From: Domibacillus iocasae | GTDB taxonomy: Bacteria; Bacillota; Bacilli; Bacillales; Domibacillaceae | Assembly (NCBI RefSeq): GCF_001750285.1 | Contig: NZ_MAMP01000006.1 | Span: forward strand, 61,654 to 125,653 | Direction of reading: 5' to 3' | Length of the DNA: 64,000 nt | Shown here: piece by piece, positions 8,692 to 16,797 of the stretch | Layout of the letters: every line of letters begins with the position of its first letter | Numbering within the stretch: position 1 is the stretch's first letter | Translations under genes and position numbers: made by a program | Notes under the pieces: generated by a model | Told to the model about the DNA's origin: nothing | What the model saw: the letters and a program-made list of their open reading frames with translations, nothing else | Databases searched by the model: none

Positions 8692-10815
8692 ATGCTGGAT
8701 CAAGCACGCAGTTTTTTGCAGTCGCACTTCGGCTACGATTCATTCCGGACAGGCCAGGAGCAGGCGATTTCACAAGTGCTGGGCGGCGAAAATACAATAT
8801 GCGTCATGCCGACAGGCGGAGGGAAGTCGATCTGCTACCAAATTCCGGCGCTCGTGTTAGAAGGTACAACGATTGTCGTGTCACCGCTCATTTCTTTAAT
8901 GAAGGACCAGGTGGACACGCTGCTTGCGGCAGGCATTCCGGCGGCATACATAAACAGCTCGCTAAGCAGTGCGGATTTATATGAAACGATGAAATCTGCA
9001 CGGAATGGGGAATATAAACTTCTTTATATTGCGCCCGAGCGGCTTGAATCGTACTCGTTTGTAGAACAGCTGAAGCAGCTGACGGTTCCGCTTATTGCGG
9101 TGGATGAGGCCCATTGTATTTCCCAATGGGGACATGACTTCCGGCCGAGCTACCGTCATATTCAGCGCATGGCAGAGCTTTTTCCGAACGATCCGGCGGT
9201 ACTGGCACTGACAGCAACTGCGACGCCGCACGTGCGGGAAGACATTTGCCGGCTTCTTTCAATCAAAGAAAAAAATACGGTGATTACCGGCTTTGAACGG
9301 AAAAATTTATCGTTTTCCGTTATTCAAGGACAAGACCGAAATGGCTTTTTAAAAGACTACTTAAAGAAAAACGAAAAAGAATCCGGCATTATTTATGCGG
9401 CTACACGTAAAACCGTTGACCAATTGTACGAACGTCTGCAAAAGAGCGGCATTTCGGTTGCCCGCTATCACGGCGGCATGGGGGACGCCGACCGGGTCAG
9501 CGAGCAGGACCGGTTTTTAACGGATGAAGCGACTGTGATGGTGGCGACAAATGCGTTTGGAATGGGAATTGACAAGTCAAATATCCGTTATGTGATTCAT
9601 TTTCAGCTGCCGAAAAACATGGAAAGTTATTATCAGGAAGCGGGACGTGCCGGGCGGGATGGACTCGACAGTGAATGCATTGTCCTCTATTCATCACAGG
9701 ATGTGCAGACGCAGCGCTTTTTAATTGACCAGTCACTTGAGCGCGACCGCATTCCGCAAGAGCTGGAAAAATTGCAGGGAATGGTCGACTATTGTCATAC
9801 CGAAAAGTGCCTGCAGCAGTTTATCGTTTCATACTTTGGCGAACCGTATCCGAAGCCGTGTGGGCGCTGTGGCAACTGCACCGATTCAAGGGACAGCGTC
9901 GACGTTACGAAAGAAGCACAAATGGTTCTTTCCTGCGTCATCCGGATGGGACAGCGATTCGGCAAGGCGATGACTGCCCAGGTGCTGACCGGGTCACGCA
10001 ATAAAAAATTGATTGAATTCGGCTTTGATGAATTATCGACGTACGGTATTTTGAAAAAGCAGAGCGTAAAAGATGTGACCAATTTTATTGAGTTTTTAAT
10101 TTCGCAGGAACTCATCGGGGTGGAGCAAAAGCAGTTTCCGACCATTTTTGTGACGGAGCAGGGACGCGATGTTTTGCTTGGCAAACAATCTGTTATGCGA
10201 AAAGAAGCGGTTCGGACGAAAAGAATTGCAACAGACGATCCATTGTTTGATGTGCTGCGCACTCTGCGGAAAGAGATTGCAGAAGACGCGGGTGTGCCGC
10301 CATTTGTTATTTTTTCCGACAAGACCCTGCATGATATGTGCGCAAAGCTGCCGATGGATGAAGAAGATTTCTTAACGGTCAGCGGAGTCGGTGAAAGCAA
10401 AATGGCGAAATACGGCAAAGCGTTTTTGCAGGAAATAAAAGTGTACAGGGAAGCGAATCCAGAGCGGCAAAAAGATTTGACTGCCGAGCCGGTCGCCGCC
10501 CCGAAGAAAAAGTCTGTAAATTCGTACCTGGATACGCTCGAAATGCACCAAAAAGGAATGTCTGCTGAAGCAATCGCGGCTGAGCGGGAACTAACGGTCA
10601 GCACTGTGGAAAACCATTTAATTCAGTGTATGGAAGAAGGGCTGAATGTGAATCTCGACCTTCTTATGCCGTCCCATTACCACGAAGCGATTCAAAAAGC
10701 GGTTGATGAAGCAGGGGCGGACCGGCTGAAGCCAATTAAAGAGCTGGTGCCTGAGGACGTGACGTACGGCATGATTAAAGTATTCCTGGAGATACGGAGA
10801 CGGAACCATGTTTGA
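8692..10815 (+). CDS. recQ: ATP-dependent DNA helicase RecQ
   Basis: A 707-residue superfamily 2 helicase acting in recombination and fork repair. In order: Walker A TGGGKS near residues 41-48, DEAH box VDEAHCISQWGHDFRP at 137-152, and helicase motifs IV-VI with the QEAGRAGRDG arginine finger. A RecQ zinc-binding cluster follows, with cysteines in YCHTEKC and CGRCGNC near 370-400, then the RQC winged helix, an HRDC domain near 525-600 (LTVSGVGESKMAKYG) and a C-terminal helix-turn-helix like HTH_40 near 610-660. It is the long type with all accessory domains. The start ATG follows GAGAGGTG. Its end overlaps the next gene by 8 nt, so the two are translationally coupled. Confidence 0.95.
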   Translation: MLDQARSFLQSHFGYDSFRTGQEQAISQVLGGENTICVMPTGGGKSICYQIPALVLEGTTIVVSPLISLMKDQVDTLLAAGIPAAYINSSLSSADLYETMKSARNGEYKLLYIAPERLESYSFVEQLKQLTVPLIAVDEAHCISQWGHDFRPSYRHIQRMAELFPNDPAVLALTATATPHVREDICRLLSIKEKNTVITGFERKNLSFSVIQGQDRNGFLKDYLKKNEKESGIIYAATRKTVDQLYERLQKSGISVARYHGGMGDADRVSEQDRFLTDEATVMVATNAFGMGIDKSNIRYVIHFQLPKNMESYYQEAGRAGRDGLDSECIVLYSSQDVQTQRFLIDQSLERDRIPQELEKLQGMVDYCHTEKCLQQFIVSYFGEPYPKPCGRCGNCTDSRDSVDVTKEAQMVLSCVIRMGQRFGKAMTAQVLTGSRNKKLIEFGFDELSTYGILKKQSVKDVTNFIEFLISQELIGVEQKQFPTIFVTEQGRDVLLGKQSVMRKEAVRTKRIATDDPLFDVLRTLRKEIAEDAGVPPFVIFSDKTLHDMCAKLPMDEEDFLTVSGVGESKMAKYGKAFLQEIKVYREANPERQKDLTAEPVAAPKKKSVNSYLDTLEMHQKGMSAEAIAAERELTVSTVENHLIQCMEEGLNVNLDLLMPSHYHEAIQKAVDEAGADRLKPIKELVPEDVTYGMIKVFLEIRRRNHV

Positions 10816-11752
10816 GGTAAAAGAATTCCCCGAGTTTTCCTGGTCGTTTTCGCGGCATAAAACGTTGATGACGTGCGCACGGAAATATGGATATGACTAT
10901 TATGCGGGTCATAACGGCTGGCTGTATGATGCCGATGAATCTGTGAAGCACGTATACCGGCTGAAAAAGCTGAAAAATGTGCCGATCGCATTTGGACAAA
11001 TTGTGCATGAACTGGCCGAAAAAGCGGTCCGTCTTTTTCTAGAGCATGGGCATGTCATGACGGAATCGGAATTGATCGGACAAGCACGTGGCATGATGAA
11101 CCGGGCGTATACCGATTCACGCGACCAGAAGCGGCAATGGATGCAAAAACCAGCCCGGTTTCATATGCTGTACGATATGTATTACGGCGGCGAGTTGAAC
11201 CGAATGGAAGCGGAAGAATACAGACGCCGCCTGCACATTGTGTTTAAAAATTTGCTTTGGAGCGGTTCATTTCGCGACATAACCGAACGCCCGCAGACGA
11301 TGCAGTTCCAGCAAGCTGAAGAATTTCGGTTTATGACAGTGGACGGTGTCAAAATCTTTGTCGTCATGGATTTATTGTATCGGGACCTGGAAGCGGACAA
11401 ATGGGTGATTGTTGACTGGAAAACCGGTAAAGAAGCGGACGATGACCGGAGCCAGCTGGCGCTGTATGCATATTACATTATACAAAAATATGGCGCAAGC
11501 GTGGAAGAAATTGAAATCCGCAACGAATACGTGCTGACCGGCGTGCAAAAGTCATATCAACTAAGTGAAGCGGACATTGAAATTATGCTTCAAAAAATGA
11601 AACAAAGCATTCACATGATGCGCCGCTACCAGCTTGATATGATCTCCAATGAACCAGTTGAGCTGAGGGACTTTCCAAGAACAGAATACGAGCGGCGCTG
11701 TGAAACGTGCAATTATAAAGAAGTTTGTTTAGGACTGTCACAAAATAATTAG
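10808..11752 (+). CDS. PD-(D/E)XK nuclease family protein with putative Fe-S cluster
   Basis: A 314-residue cytosolic protein with the RecB/Cas4-type nuclease fold. VIVDWKTGK near residues 200-208 supplies the D-xK active site, VVMDLLYRD the upstream acidic residue, and QLALYAYYI the QxxxY motif. One cysteine near residue 23 (LMTCARKYG) and three at the C-terminus (CETCNYKEVC, about 298-307) match the 4Fe-4S iron staple of AddB and Cas4. A His in IVHELAEKA is a further active-site candidate. It overlaps recQ by 8 nt and is followed by a terminator, so RecQ and this nuclease are made from one transcript. A joint DNA end-processing role is inferred, not shown. Confidence 0.8.
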   Translation: MFEVKEFPEFSWSFSRHKTLMTCARKYGYDYYAGHNGWLYDADESVKHVYRLKKLKNVPIAFGQIVHELAEKAVRLFLEHGHVMTESELIGQARGMMNRAYTDSRDQKRQWMQKPARFHMLYDMYYGGELNRMEAEEYRRRLHIVFKNLLWSGSFRDITERPQTMQFQQAEEFRFMTVDGVKIFVVMDLLYRDLEADKWVIVDWKTGKEADDDRSQLALYAYYIIQKYGASVEEIEIRNEYVLTGVQKSYQLSEADIEIMLQKMKQSIHMMRRYQLDMISNEPVELRDFPRTEYERRCETCNYKEVCLGLSQNN

Positions 11753-11770
11753 TGGCAGTCTTTTCTCTTT
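11733..11770 (+). terminator. Terminator of the recQ-nuclease operon
   Basis: GACTGTCAC and GTGGCAGTC (11733-11741 with 11752-11760) form a stem with one mismatch, followed by TTTTCTCTTTTT. The stem overlaps the stop codon of the nuclease gene. Confidence 0.75.
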
Positions 11771-11792
11771 TTGGACGGTTGGATATCAATGA

Positions 11793-11882
11793 AGTTGGCC
11801 GGACTTCGAAGAACTGAATACTATGCTGATTGAAGGGGGCGGCCCGCGCAAGCCACAGGAAAAAGAGCAGGGAAAAACTTAA
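11793..11882 (+). other. Intergenic stretch with a coding-like remnant
   Basis: Between the recQ-nuclease terminator and the promoter of the PrpR-type regulator there is a frame reading SWPDFEELNTMLIEGGGP and on to a lysine-rich end and TAA. It has no start codon or ribosome site. It looks like the 3-prime end of a lost gene, but I recognise no family. The remainder up to 11972 shows nothing else. Confidence 0.2.
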
Positions 11883-11972
11883 ATTATTCAGGAGGCGTAC
11901 TAGACCGAAATAAAATTTCAAAGCTGAAAACGTGCTTTTACTCAAAAAATTCATTGTAAATATTAAGCGATG

Positions 11973-12001
11973 TTGTATTTTTATAATTTTCACTATACAA
12001 T
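11973..12001 (+). promoter_or_regulatory. Candidate SigA promoter of the PrpR-type regulator
   Basis: TTGTAT at 11973-11978 and TACAAT at 11996-12001 are 17 nt apart. A TGCAAC hexamer just downstream (12015-12020) recurs in the spacer of the next promoter at 14041, which may mark an autoregulatory binding site. Confidence 0.5.
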
Positions 12002-12052
12002 GAGTGTAGCAAAATGCAACGGTTATATAGCTTTCGGAAAAGAGGCGTAAGT

Positions 12053-13939
12053 ATGGCAAGAATTTTAGTGGTTGCTCCTTATGAAGGATTGAAGGATTTA
12101 TTTCTTGAAGTGGCCAGTGGGTTAAAAAAGGACGTACATATAGAGGTTGGAGATCTTTATAAAGGGCTGTCAATTGCAAAAGAGCTGGAGAATGAAGGGT
12201 ATGATGTTATCATAAGCCGGGGCGCAACGGCTCATCTTCTTCGAAAACATTGTTCCCTGCCCGTCGTTGAAGTGAAAATTACTGGCTATGACATTCTTAG
12301 AACATTGACTCTTTTAAGAGGTTATTCAGGGAAAATAGGCTTAATGAGCTATTTTAATACGATTCAAGGAGCAGATGTCATTGGAACGCTGCTGGAAATG
12401 AATTTATCCTTCTTTCCAATTAACGAAGAAAATGAAATTGAAATTGGTATCAAAAAAGCGCTTAAAGAAGACGTTCAGGTTATTATCGGTGACGTTATTA
12501 CAACATCTGTTGCTACTTCATTCGGATTGAATGCCATTCTTATTGCATCAGGTCGAGAAGCGGTAGAGGATTCTATCTATGAAGCAGAACAAATAGATTT
12601 TTATACAAAGAACGAAAAAGTAAACCGTGAATTTTTTGAAAGTGTCATAAAAGGATATCCGGAAGGTCTTGTTGGCATTGACAGCCATGGGGATATTCAA
12701 ATGCTTAATGATAAAGCAGAGAAGTTTCTTGGTTTAAAAGAATCAGAGATAAAGGGCCAAAAGTTGATCAAGGTTATACCACAGCTGTATAGAGAGGATT
12801 TGTTTCGTTCTAATCTGGAACTCACTGAGACAATTTGTATCCTTGGAGGAGAACAATATGTTCTAAGAAGGCTTCCACTGAAACGCCAAGGAAATATGTT
12901 AGGAGATATTTTGATTTTAGAAGAAACGAAAGAGGTTCAAAGGATTGAAAGTCGAATTAGACGCAGTTTATTTACTCATTCTGCACAGCCTAAAATGCAC
13001 TTTAATAATTTAGTAGCAATAAATGAGGAAATGAAACGGCAAATCAGTGCAGCTAATGAACTCAGTAAAACGAATACTCGAATTCTTATTTACGGCGAGC
13101 CGGGGACTGGAAAACAAAGTCTTGCACAAGCCATTCACAACGAAAGCGCCCAGAAAGATTTTCCTTTTGTTTTTTTGAATTGTGAAGCGTATTCAGAACA
13201 GCAACTGGAAAAAGAAATCTTTGGTTTTGAGGGAGCGGAGCAGAAGCAAGGGGTATTTGAAGCTGCACACAACGGAACACTTTTTATTGATGCCATTGGC
13301 CAGCTTCCACTGTCGATCCAGGCGAAATTAATAAATGTACTGACAGAAAACAAGGTGACGCGCATTAATGGAACACATGCCATTCCGGTAAATGTCCGGA
13401 TTATTTCTGCTAATTCTTTTAACTTAAACAGCAAATTAGAGACAGGGCAATTTCGTGAAGATTTGTTTCATCTTATAAATGGAGCCACTCTGTTGATCCC
13501 GCCGCTGCGGAATCGACCTGAGGATATGTCTGAATTAGTTCTCTGGTTTATCGCATCTTTTAATGCGAGGCTTGGCAAGCAGATTGTCGGGGTCCGTCCA
13601 GAGGTAATGAATCAGTTAAAAAAAGCAAAATGGCCAGGGAATATTCAGCAATTAAAAAACATTATAGAAAGAATGTGTATGGAAACCACAGGCTCTTTTA
13701 TTGAAAAAAATGATGTGGGCAAGATTTTAGATGAGTTATTTTTAAAAAATGATAATAGTGACCTTACTAGCTCTTTAATTAACATAAACAATAAAACATT
13801 AGGCGAACTTGAAAAAGAAATTATTAATCAAGTGATGGAAGAAGAAGGGTTCAATCAGTCGCGCGCCGCAAAAAGGCTCGGAATTAATCGATCAACTTTA
13901 TGGCGGAAAATTAAAGAAGAAACAAAAAATAACGAATGA
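12053..13939 (+). CDS. PrpR-type AAA+ regulator with degenerate sigma-54 activation motifs
   Basis: A 628-residue regulator. Residues 1-190 match the PrpR N-terminal sensory domain (ARILVVAPYEGLKDLF, ISRGATAHLLR), a PAS domain lies near 200-300, an AAA+ domain near 325-545, and a Fis-type helix-turn-helix ends the protein (NQSRAAKRLGINRSTLWRK). The Walker A GEPGTGKQS is kept. However, the GAFTGA loop that contacts sigma-54 is absent (FGFEGAEQKQGVFE stands in its place) and Walker B reads FIDAIGQ instead of FLDEIG. Sigma-54 activation is therefore unlikely; a TyrR-like mode on SigA promoters is inferred. Start ATG 12053 follows AGAGGC; the frame runs back to 12014. It probably controls the sugar-acid operon downstream. 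Confidence 0.85.
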   Translation: MARILVVAPYEGLKDLFLEVASGLKKDVHIEVGDLYKGLSIAKELENEGYDVIISRGATAHLLRKHCSLPVVEVKITGYDILRTLTLLRGYSGKIGLMSYFNTIQGADVIGTLLEMNLSFFPINEENEIEIGIKKALKEDVQVIIGDVITTSVATSFGLNAILIASGREAVEDSIYEAEQIDFYTKNEKVNREFFESVIKGYPEGLVGIDSHGDIQMLNDKAEKFLGLKESEIKGQKLIKVIPQLYREDLFRSNLELTETICILGGEQYVLRRLPLKRQGNMLGDILILEETKEVQRIESRIRRSLFTHSAQPKMHFNNLVAINEEMKRQISAANELSKTNTRILIYGEPGTGKQSLAQAIHNESAQKDFPFVFLNCEAYSEQQLEKEIFGFEGAEQKQGVFEAAHNGTLFIDAIGQLPLSIQAKLINVLTENKVTRINGTHAIPVNVRIISANSFNLNSKLETGQFREDLFHLINGATLLIPPLRNRPEDMSELVLWFIASFNARLGKQIVGVRPEVMNQLKKAKWPGNIQQLKNIIERMCMETTGSFIEKNDVGKILDELFLKNDNSDLTSSLININNKTLGELEKEIINQVMEEEGFNQSRAAKRLGINRSTLWRKIKEETKNNE

Positions 13940-13957
13940 AAATTCGTTATTTTTTTG
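13926..13957 (+). terminator. Terminator after the PrpR-type regulator
   Basis: AATAACGAAT and ATTCGTTATT form a perfect stem with a GAAA loop, followed by T7. The stem includes the stop codon of the regulator gene. Confidence 0.85.
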
Positions 13958-14040
13958 TGTTTCTAAATAAAACAAAAAGCAACAAAAAAACAGAAATGTA
14001 TCAAAATTAAACATTTTTTATAAAATTTTCGAGAAATGTA

Positions 14041-14069
14041 TTGTAATATGCAACATGCTGATATATGAT
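14041..14069 (+). promoter_or_regulatory. SigA-type promoter of the four-carbon acid operon
   Basis: TTGTAA (14041-14046) and TATGAT (14064-14069) are spaced 17 nt. The spacer holds TGCAAC and, with TTGCA at 14071-14075, forms an inverted pair. No -24/-12 motif is present in this region, in line with the loss of sigma-54 motifs in the adjacent regulator. Confidence 0.6.
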
Positions 14070-14091
14070 AATTGCAGAAAGTAGCAAAAAA

Positions 14092-14105
14092 TGAAAACGT
14101 TTTAA
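14092..14105. promoter_or_regulatory. cre-like CcpA site downstream of the promoter
   Basis: TGAAAACGTTTTAA matches TGWNANCGNTNWCA except for one base near the end. It lies just downstream of the predicted start of transcription, a position where CcpA would block elongation, so glucose repression of the operon is predicted. Confidence 0.55.
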
Positions 14106-14127
14106 AAGATGGCAGGTGATAAATGAA

Positions 14128-15420
14128 GTGAGCAGTTTATTAATTATTGCAGATGATTTGACAGGGGCTAATGATGCAGGCGTCCAGTTTGCAAAAAAAG
14201 GATTTTGCACAATTTCTCTATTAAGAACTGAAAAAATTGATAAGCAGAATGTGGCAGACGTCGTCGTCATAAATGCAGAAACAAGGTCATTGAGCGCAGA
14301 GCAAGCTTTCCAGAAAATAAAAAATATTTCAGAATATTTGACCATTTATTCATTTCCTCATGTGTATAAAAAAATTGACTCAACATTGCGCGGGAACATT
14401 GGAATAGAAATTGATGCATTATTGGACAGTAATTTATTTGATATAGCAATTGTTCTTCCTGCTTATCCAAAAAACGGAAGAGTGACGGTGGGCGGGTACC
14501 ACATTGTTAATGGCTGTCTGCTGGAAGATTCAGAAATAGCAAAGGACCCGAAATGCCCTGTGGAAACTTCACATATCCCAACATTGATTGGCAGTCAGAG
14601 CAGCAGGAAAATCAGTCATCTAGACATTAATCAAATTAGAAAAAACGAAATTGTAGAGCACATACACAGGAGCCTTCAGCGAAATGAAAAGATTATTGTG
14701 TGTGACGGTTTTTTACAATCTGATTTGATAACGGTTACAAACGCTGTGGGGAAAAGTGGCTTGAAAGTCCTTTGGGTGGGCTCTGCTGGTTTAGCCGAAA
14801 GCTTTGCGGAAACATTTGAACAAAAACCGAGTTGCATACAAGGAAAATTAAATAGAAAGACGAAAGAAACATTTTCTGTTTTGACGATTGCGGGAAGTGT
14901 AAGCGCTATCACCAGAGGTCAAATTCAGTCTCTTGCATCTCAAGATCGTGTACAGATTGTTGCGGCTGAGCCTCTAAATTTAGTAAACCATGAACTTCGA
15001 GAAAAAGAGATGAAACAAATGGTCGAAGAGATTATTGATGTATTGAAAAAGGGATATGCCCCTGTTTTAACAACAAATGATTCTGAGGAAATAAGGCAGC
15101 AGCTGCAAAAGTGGAATGGTAAAAATGGAATGGAGATCGGGAATATGATTGCTTTATCACTCGGTCAAATTGCGGCTTCTGTTTTAGATGATTGTGAGGT
15201 TTCAGGTCTTATACTTACCGGCGGCGATATCGCATACCGCACATTTGAACAGCTGGGTGTGGAGAGTCTTCAAATTGTTGATGAGGCAGAAGAAGGGATT
15301 CCATTTTGTGAAATATTAGATGGGACATTAAAAGGCTTGCCTGTTGTCACAAAGGCAGGAGCATTTGGAAATCCGCACTCCTTAGTGAATGCGATGAATA
15401 AAATGAACGATTTATCATAG
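14128..15420 (+). CDS. Four-carbon acid sugar kinase (DUF1537), probable D-threonate kinase
   Basis: A 430-residue cytosolic kinase of the DUF1537 family, which phosphorylates four-carbon sugar acids with ATP. The N-terminal LLIIADDLTGANDAG is the substrate-binding signature; KKIDSTLRGNIG, VLPAYPKNGRVTVGG and the C-terminal LILTGGDIAYRTFEQLG (nucleotide domain) are also typical. A PdxA2-like gene lies in the same operon, the pair known for D-threonate breakdown to dihydroxyacetone phosphate, so DtnK is the best guess; OtnK/LtnK activities cannot be excluded. Start at GTG 14128 after AGGTG, giving MSSLLIIADD; a GTG at 14116 overlaps the ribosome site. It is the first gene of the operon. Confidence 0.85.
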   Translation: MSSLLIIADDLTGANDAGVQFAKKGFCTISLLRTEKIDKQNVADVVVINAETRSLSAEQAFQKIKNISEYLTIYSFPHVYKKIDSTLRGNIGIEIDALLDSNLFDIAIVLPAYPKNGRVTVGGYHIVNGCLLEDSEIAKDPKCPVETSHIPTLIGSQSSRKISHLDINQIRKNEIVEHIHRSLQRNEKIIVCDGFLQSDLITVTNAVGKSGLKVLWVGSAGLAESFAETFEQKPSCIQGKLNRKTKETFSVLTIAGSVSAITRGQIQSLASQDRVQIVAAEPLNLVNHELREKEMKQMVEEIIDVLKKGYAPVLTTNDSEEIRQQLQKWNGKNGMEIGNMIALSLGQIAASVLDDCEVSGLILTGGDIAYRTFEQLGVESLQIVDEAEEGIPFCEILDGTLKGLPVVTKAGAFGNPHSLVNAMNKMNDLS

Positions 15421-15433
15421 GGAGGTCAAAGAA

Positions 15434-15535
15434 ATGAAAAAGTTTTTAGGCGTAATGGCAGTATCATCAATGGTTTTGTTATCAGCTTGCAGCGGTGGAG
15501 GTTCGACAAGTAGTGAAATTTCCTCGTATCGTTAA
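15434..15535 (+). pseudogene. Truncated lipoprotein stub, probable TRAP-type binding protein remnant
   Basis: A well-formed gene start (GGAGG 9 nt before ATG 15434) encodes 33 residues: a lipoprotein signal peptide with lipobox LSAC, then the linker CSGGGSTSSE, and then a stop. Binding proteins of TRAP transporters begin just like this, and such transporters often accompany DUF1537/PdxA2 genes. The body of the protein is missing and the frame runs straight into the DUF2088 gene, which overlaps it. I read this as the scar of a deletion that removed the uptake genes. A functional short peptide is less likely. Confidence 0.6.
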
Positions 15536-16778
15536 AGTCAAGCAGCATTTTCAAGGTCCCGTTGTGGAAAACATTGAGGCAGAAATTGCACAGCAACTTG
15601 CCCGTGTGAAGCTTGCTCAAAAAGTAAAACCGGGAATGAGAATTGCGATTACAGCAGGGAGCCGCGGCATTGCGAATATTGCAGAGATTATCCGGGCGTG
15701 TGCAGATGAACTGAAACAATTGGGAGCAGAACCCTTTATCGTACCGACGATGGGCAGTCACGGCGGGGCTACAGCAGAAGGACAGGTTGAAGTGCTGAAC
15801 AGCCTGGGTATTACAGAAGATTTCTGTGGTGCCCCAATTCTTTCCTCGATGGATGTCGTGCATGTAGGCGATACACCGGATGGCATGTCTGTGCACATCG
15901 ATCAAAACGCATGGGAAGCAGACGGTATTATTTTAATGGGACGCGTCAAAGTACACACCGATTTTAAATCACCTATTGGCATTGAAAGCGGCTTGATGAA
16001 AATGGCTGCCATTGGTCTTGGCAAACATAAGCAGGCATTGCTTATTCATAGCCATGGTGTGCATGGAATTCGAGATATTATGCCAGAAGTGGCGAACGTG
16101 TTGTTCGAGAAAACAAAGATTTTATGCGGAGTCGCGATTTTAGAAAATGCATTTGAGCAGACAGCCATTTTGGAAGCGATCCCGACCGAGTCCATTCAAA
16201 AAAGGGAAGCGGAGCTGCTTGAAACGTCAGCAGCGCTTATGCCGAGGCTCCCTGTAGAGGACATTGATGTTCTCGTTGTAGACGAAATCGGCAAAAACTA
16301 CAGCGGAACCGGGATGGATACGAATATTATCGGCCGAATCCGCATTCTTGGTGTTGAGGAGCCGGTATCTCCTCGTATTAAATACATTGTAGCCAGTAAT
16401 GTAAGTGAGGAATCACATGGAAATGCACTCGGTATTGGTCTTGCAGATTTAACGACAAAGCGGCTATTTGATCAAGTAAACCATCAAAAAATGAATGAAA
16501 ATGTGATCACAAGTACATTTCTCAGTCGGGCAATGATACCAATTGTTATGGAAAATGATCGTGAAGCGATAACAGCGGCAACTCGCGCCAATTGGGGAAT
16601 TGAATCGGAAAATATGCGATTTATGCGCATTCCAAATACGCTTCATCTCGAATATTTATATGTGTCGGAATCGTTGCTTCCTGAGATCGCTAACCTGGAT
16701 CACATTGAAATTATAGGTGAGCCAGAAGAAATCGTTTTTGATGAAAATGGGTATTTTCCAAAATGGAGTCATGAATAA
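15513..16778 (+). CDS. DUF2088 (LarA-like) domain protein, possible sugar-acid epimerase
   Basis: A 421-residue cytosolic protein of the DUF2088 family, related to the N-terminal domain of nickel-pincer lactate racemase LarA. TMGSHGGATAEGQ, GRVKVHTDFKSPIGIES and GLGKHKQALLIHSHG are conserved and contain the His/Lys residues expected at the active site. LarA relatives racemise or epimerise 2-hydroxyacids, so a C2-epimerase for the sugar acid of this operon is inferred. No larB/C/E cofactor genes are in the window. The start is uncertain: GTG 15513 after GGAGG (15497-15501) is chosen, and that site lies inside the glycine codons of the lipoprotein stub. An in-frame GTG at 15495 is the alternative. 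Confidence 0.7.
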   Translation: MKFPRIVKVKQHFQGPVVENIEAEIAQQLARVKLAQKVKPGMRIAITAGSRGIANIAEIIRACADELKQLGAEPFIVPTMGSHGGATAEGQVEVLNSLGITEDFCGAPILSSMDVVHVGDTPDGMSVHIDQNAWEADGIILMGRVKVHTDFKSPIGIESGLMKMAAIGLGKHKQALLIHSHGVHGIRDIMPEVANVLFEKTKILCGVAILENAFEQTAILEAIPTESIQKREAELLETSAALMPRLPVEDIDVLVVDEIGKNYSGTGMDTNIIGRIRILGVEEPVSPRIKYIVASNVSEESHGNALGIGLADLTTKRLFDQVNHQKMNENVITSTFLSRAMIPIVMENDREAITAATRANWGIESENMRFMRIPNTLHLEYLYVSESLLPEIANLDHIEIIGEPEEIVFDENGYFPKWSHE

Positions 16779-16797
16779 AAATGGAGGGATGATATAA

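Noticed and set aside
8571-8984. 137-residue plus-strand frame overlapping the recQ start
   Set aside because: Out of frame with recQ and covers its promoter and ribosome site; no motif.
9795-10604. 269-residue frame on the minus strand inside recQ
   Set aside because: It is the antisense shadow of recQ; the product is Ser/Cys-rich without any recognised motif, and recQ is certain.
11583-12179. 198-residue minus-strand frame across the nuclease end and regulator start
   Set aside because: It spans a terminator and a promoter of certain plus-strand genes, and the product looks like non-coding translation.
14007-14127. Sigma-54 promoter before the four-carbon acid operon
   Set aside because: TGGCAGGTGATAA was examined but lacks the GC of a -12 box; a SigA promoter with correct spacing is present instead.
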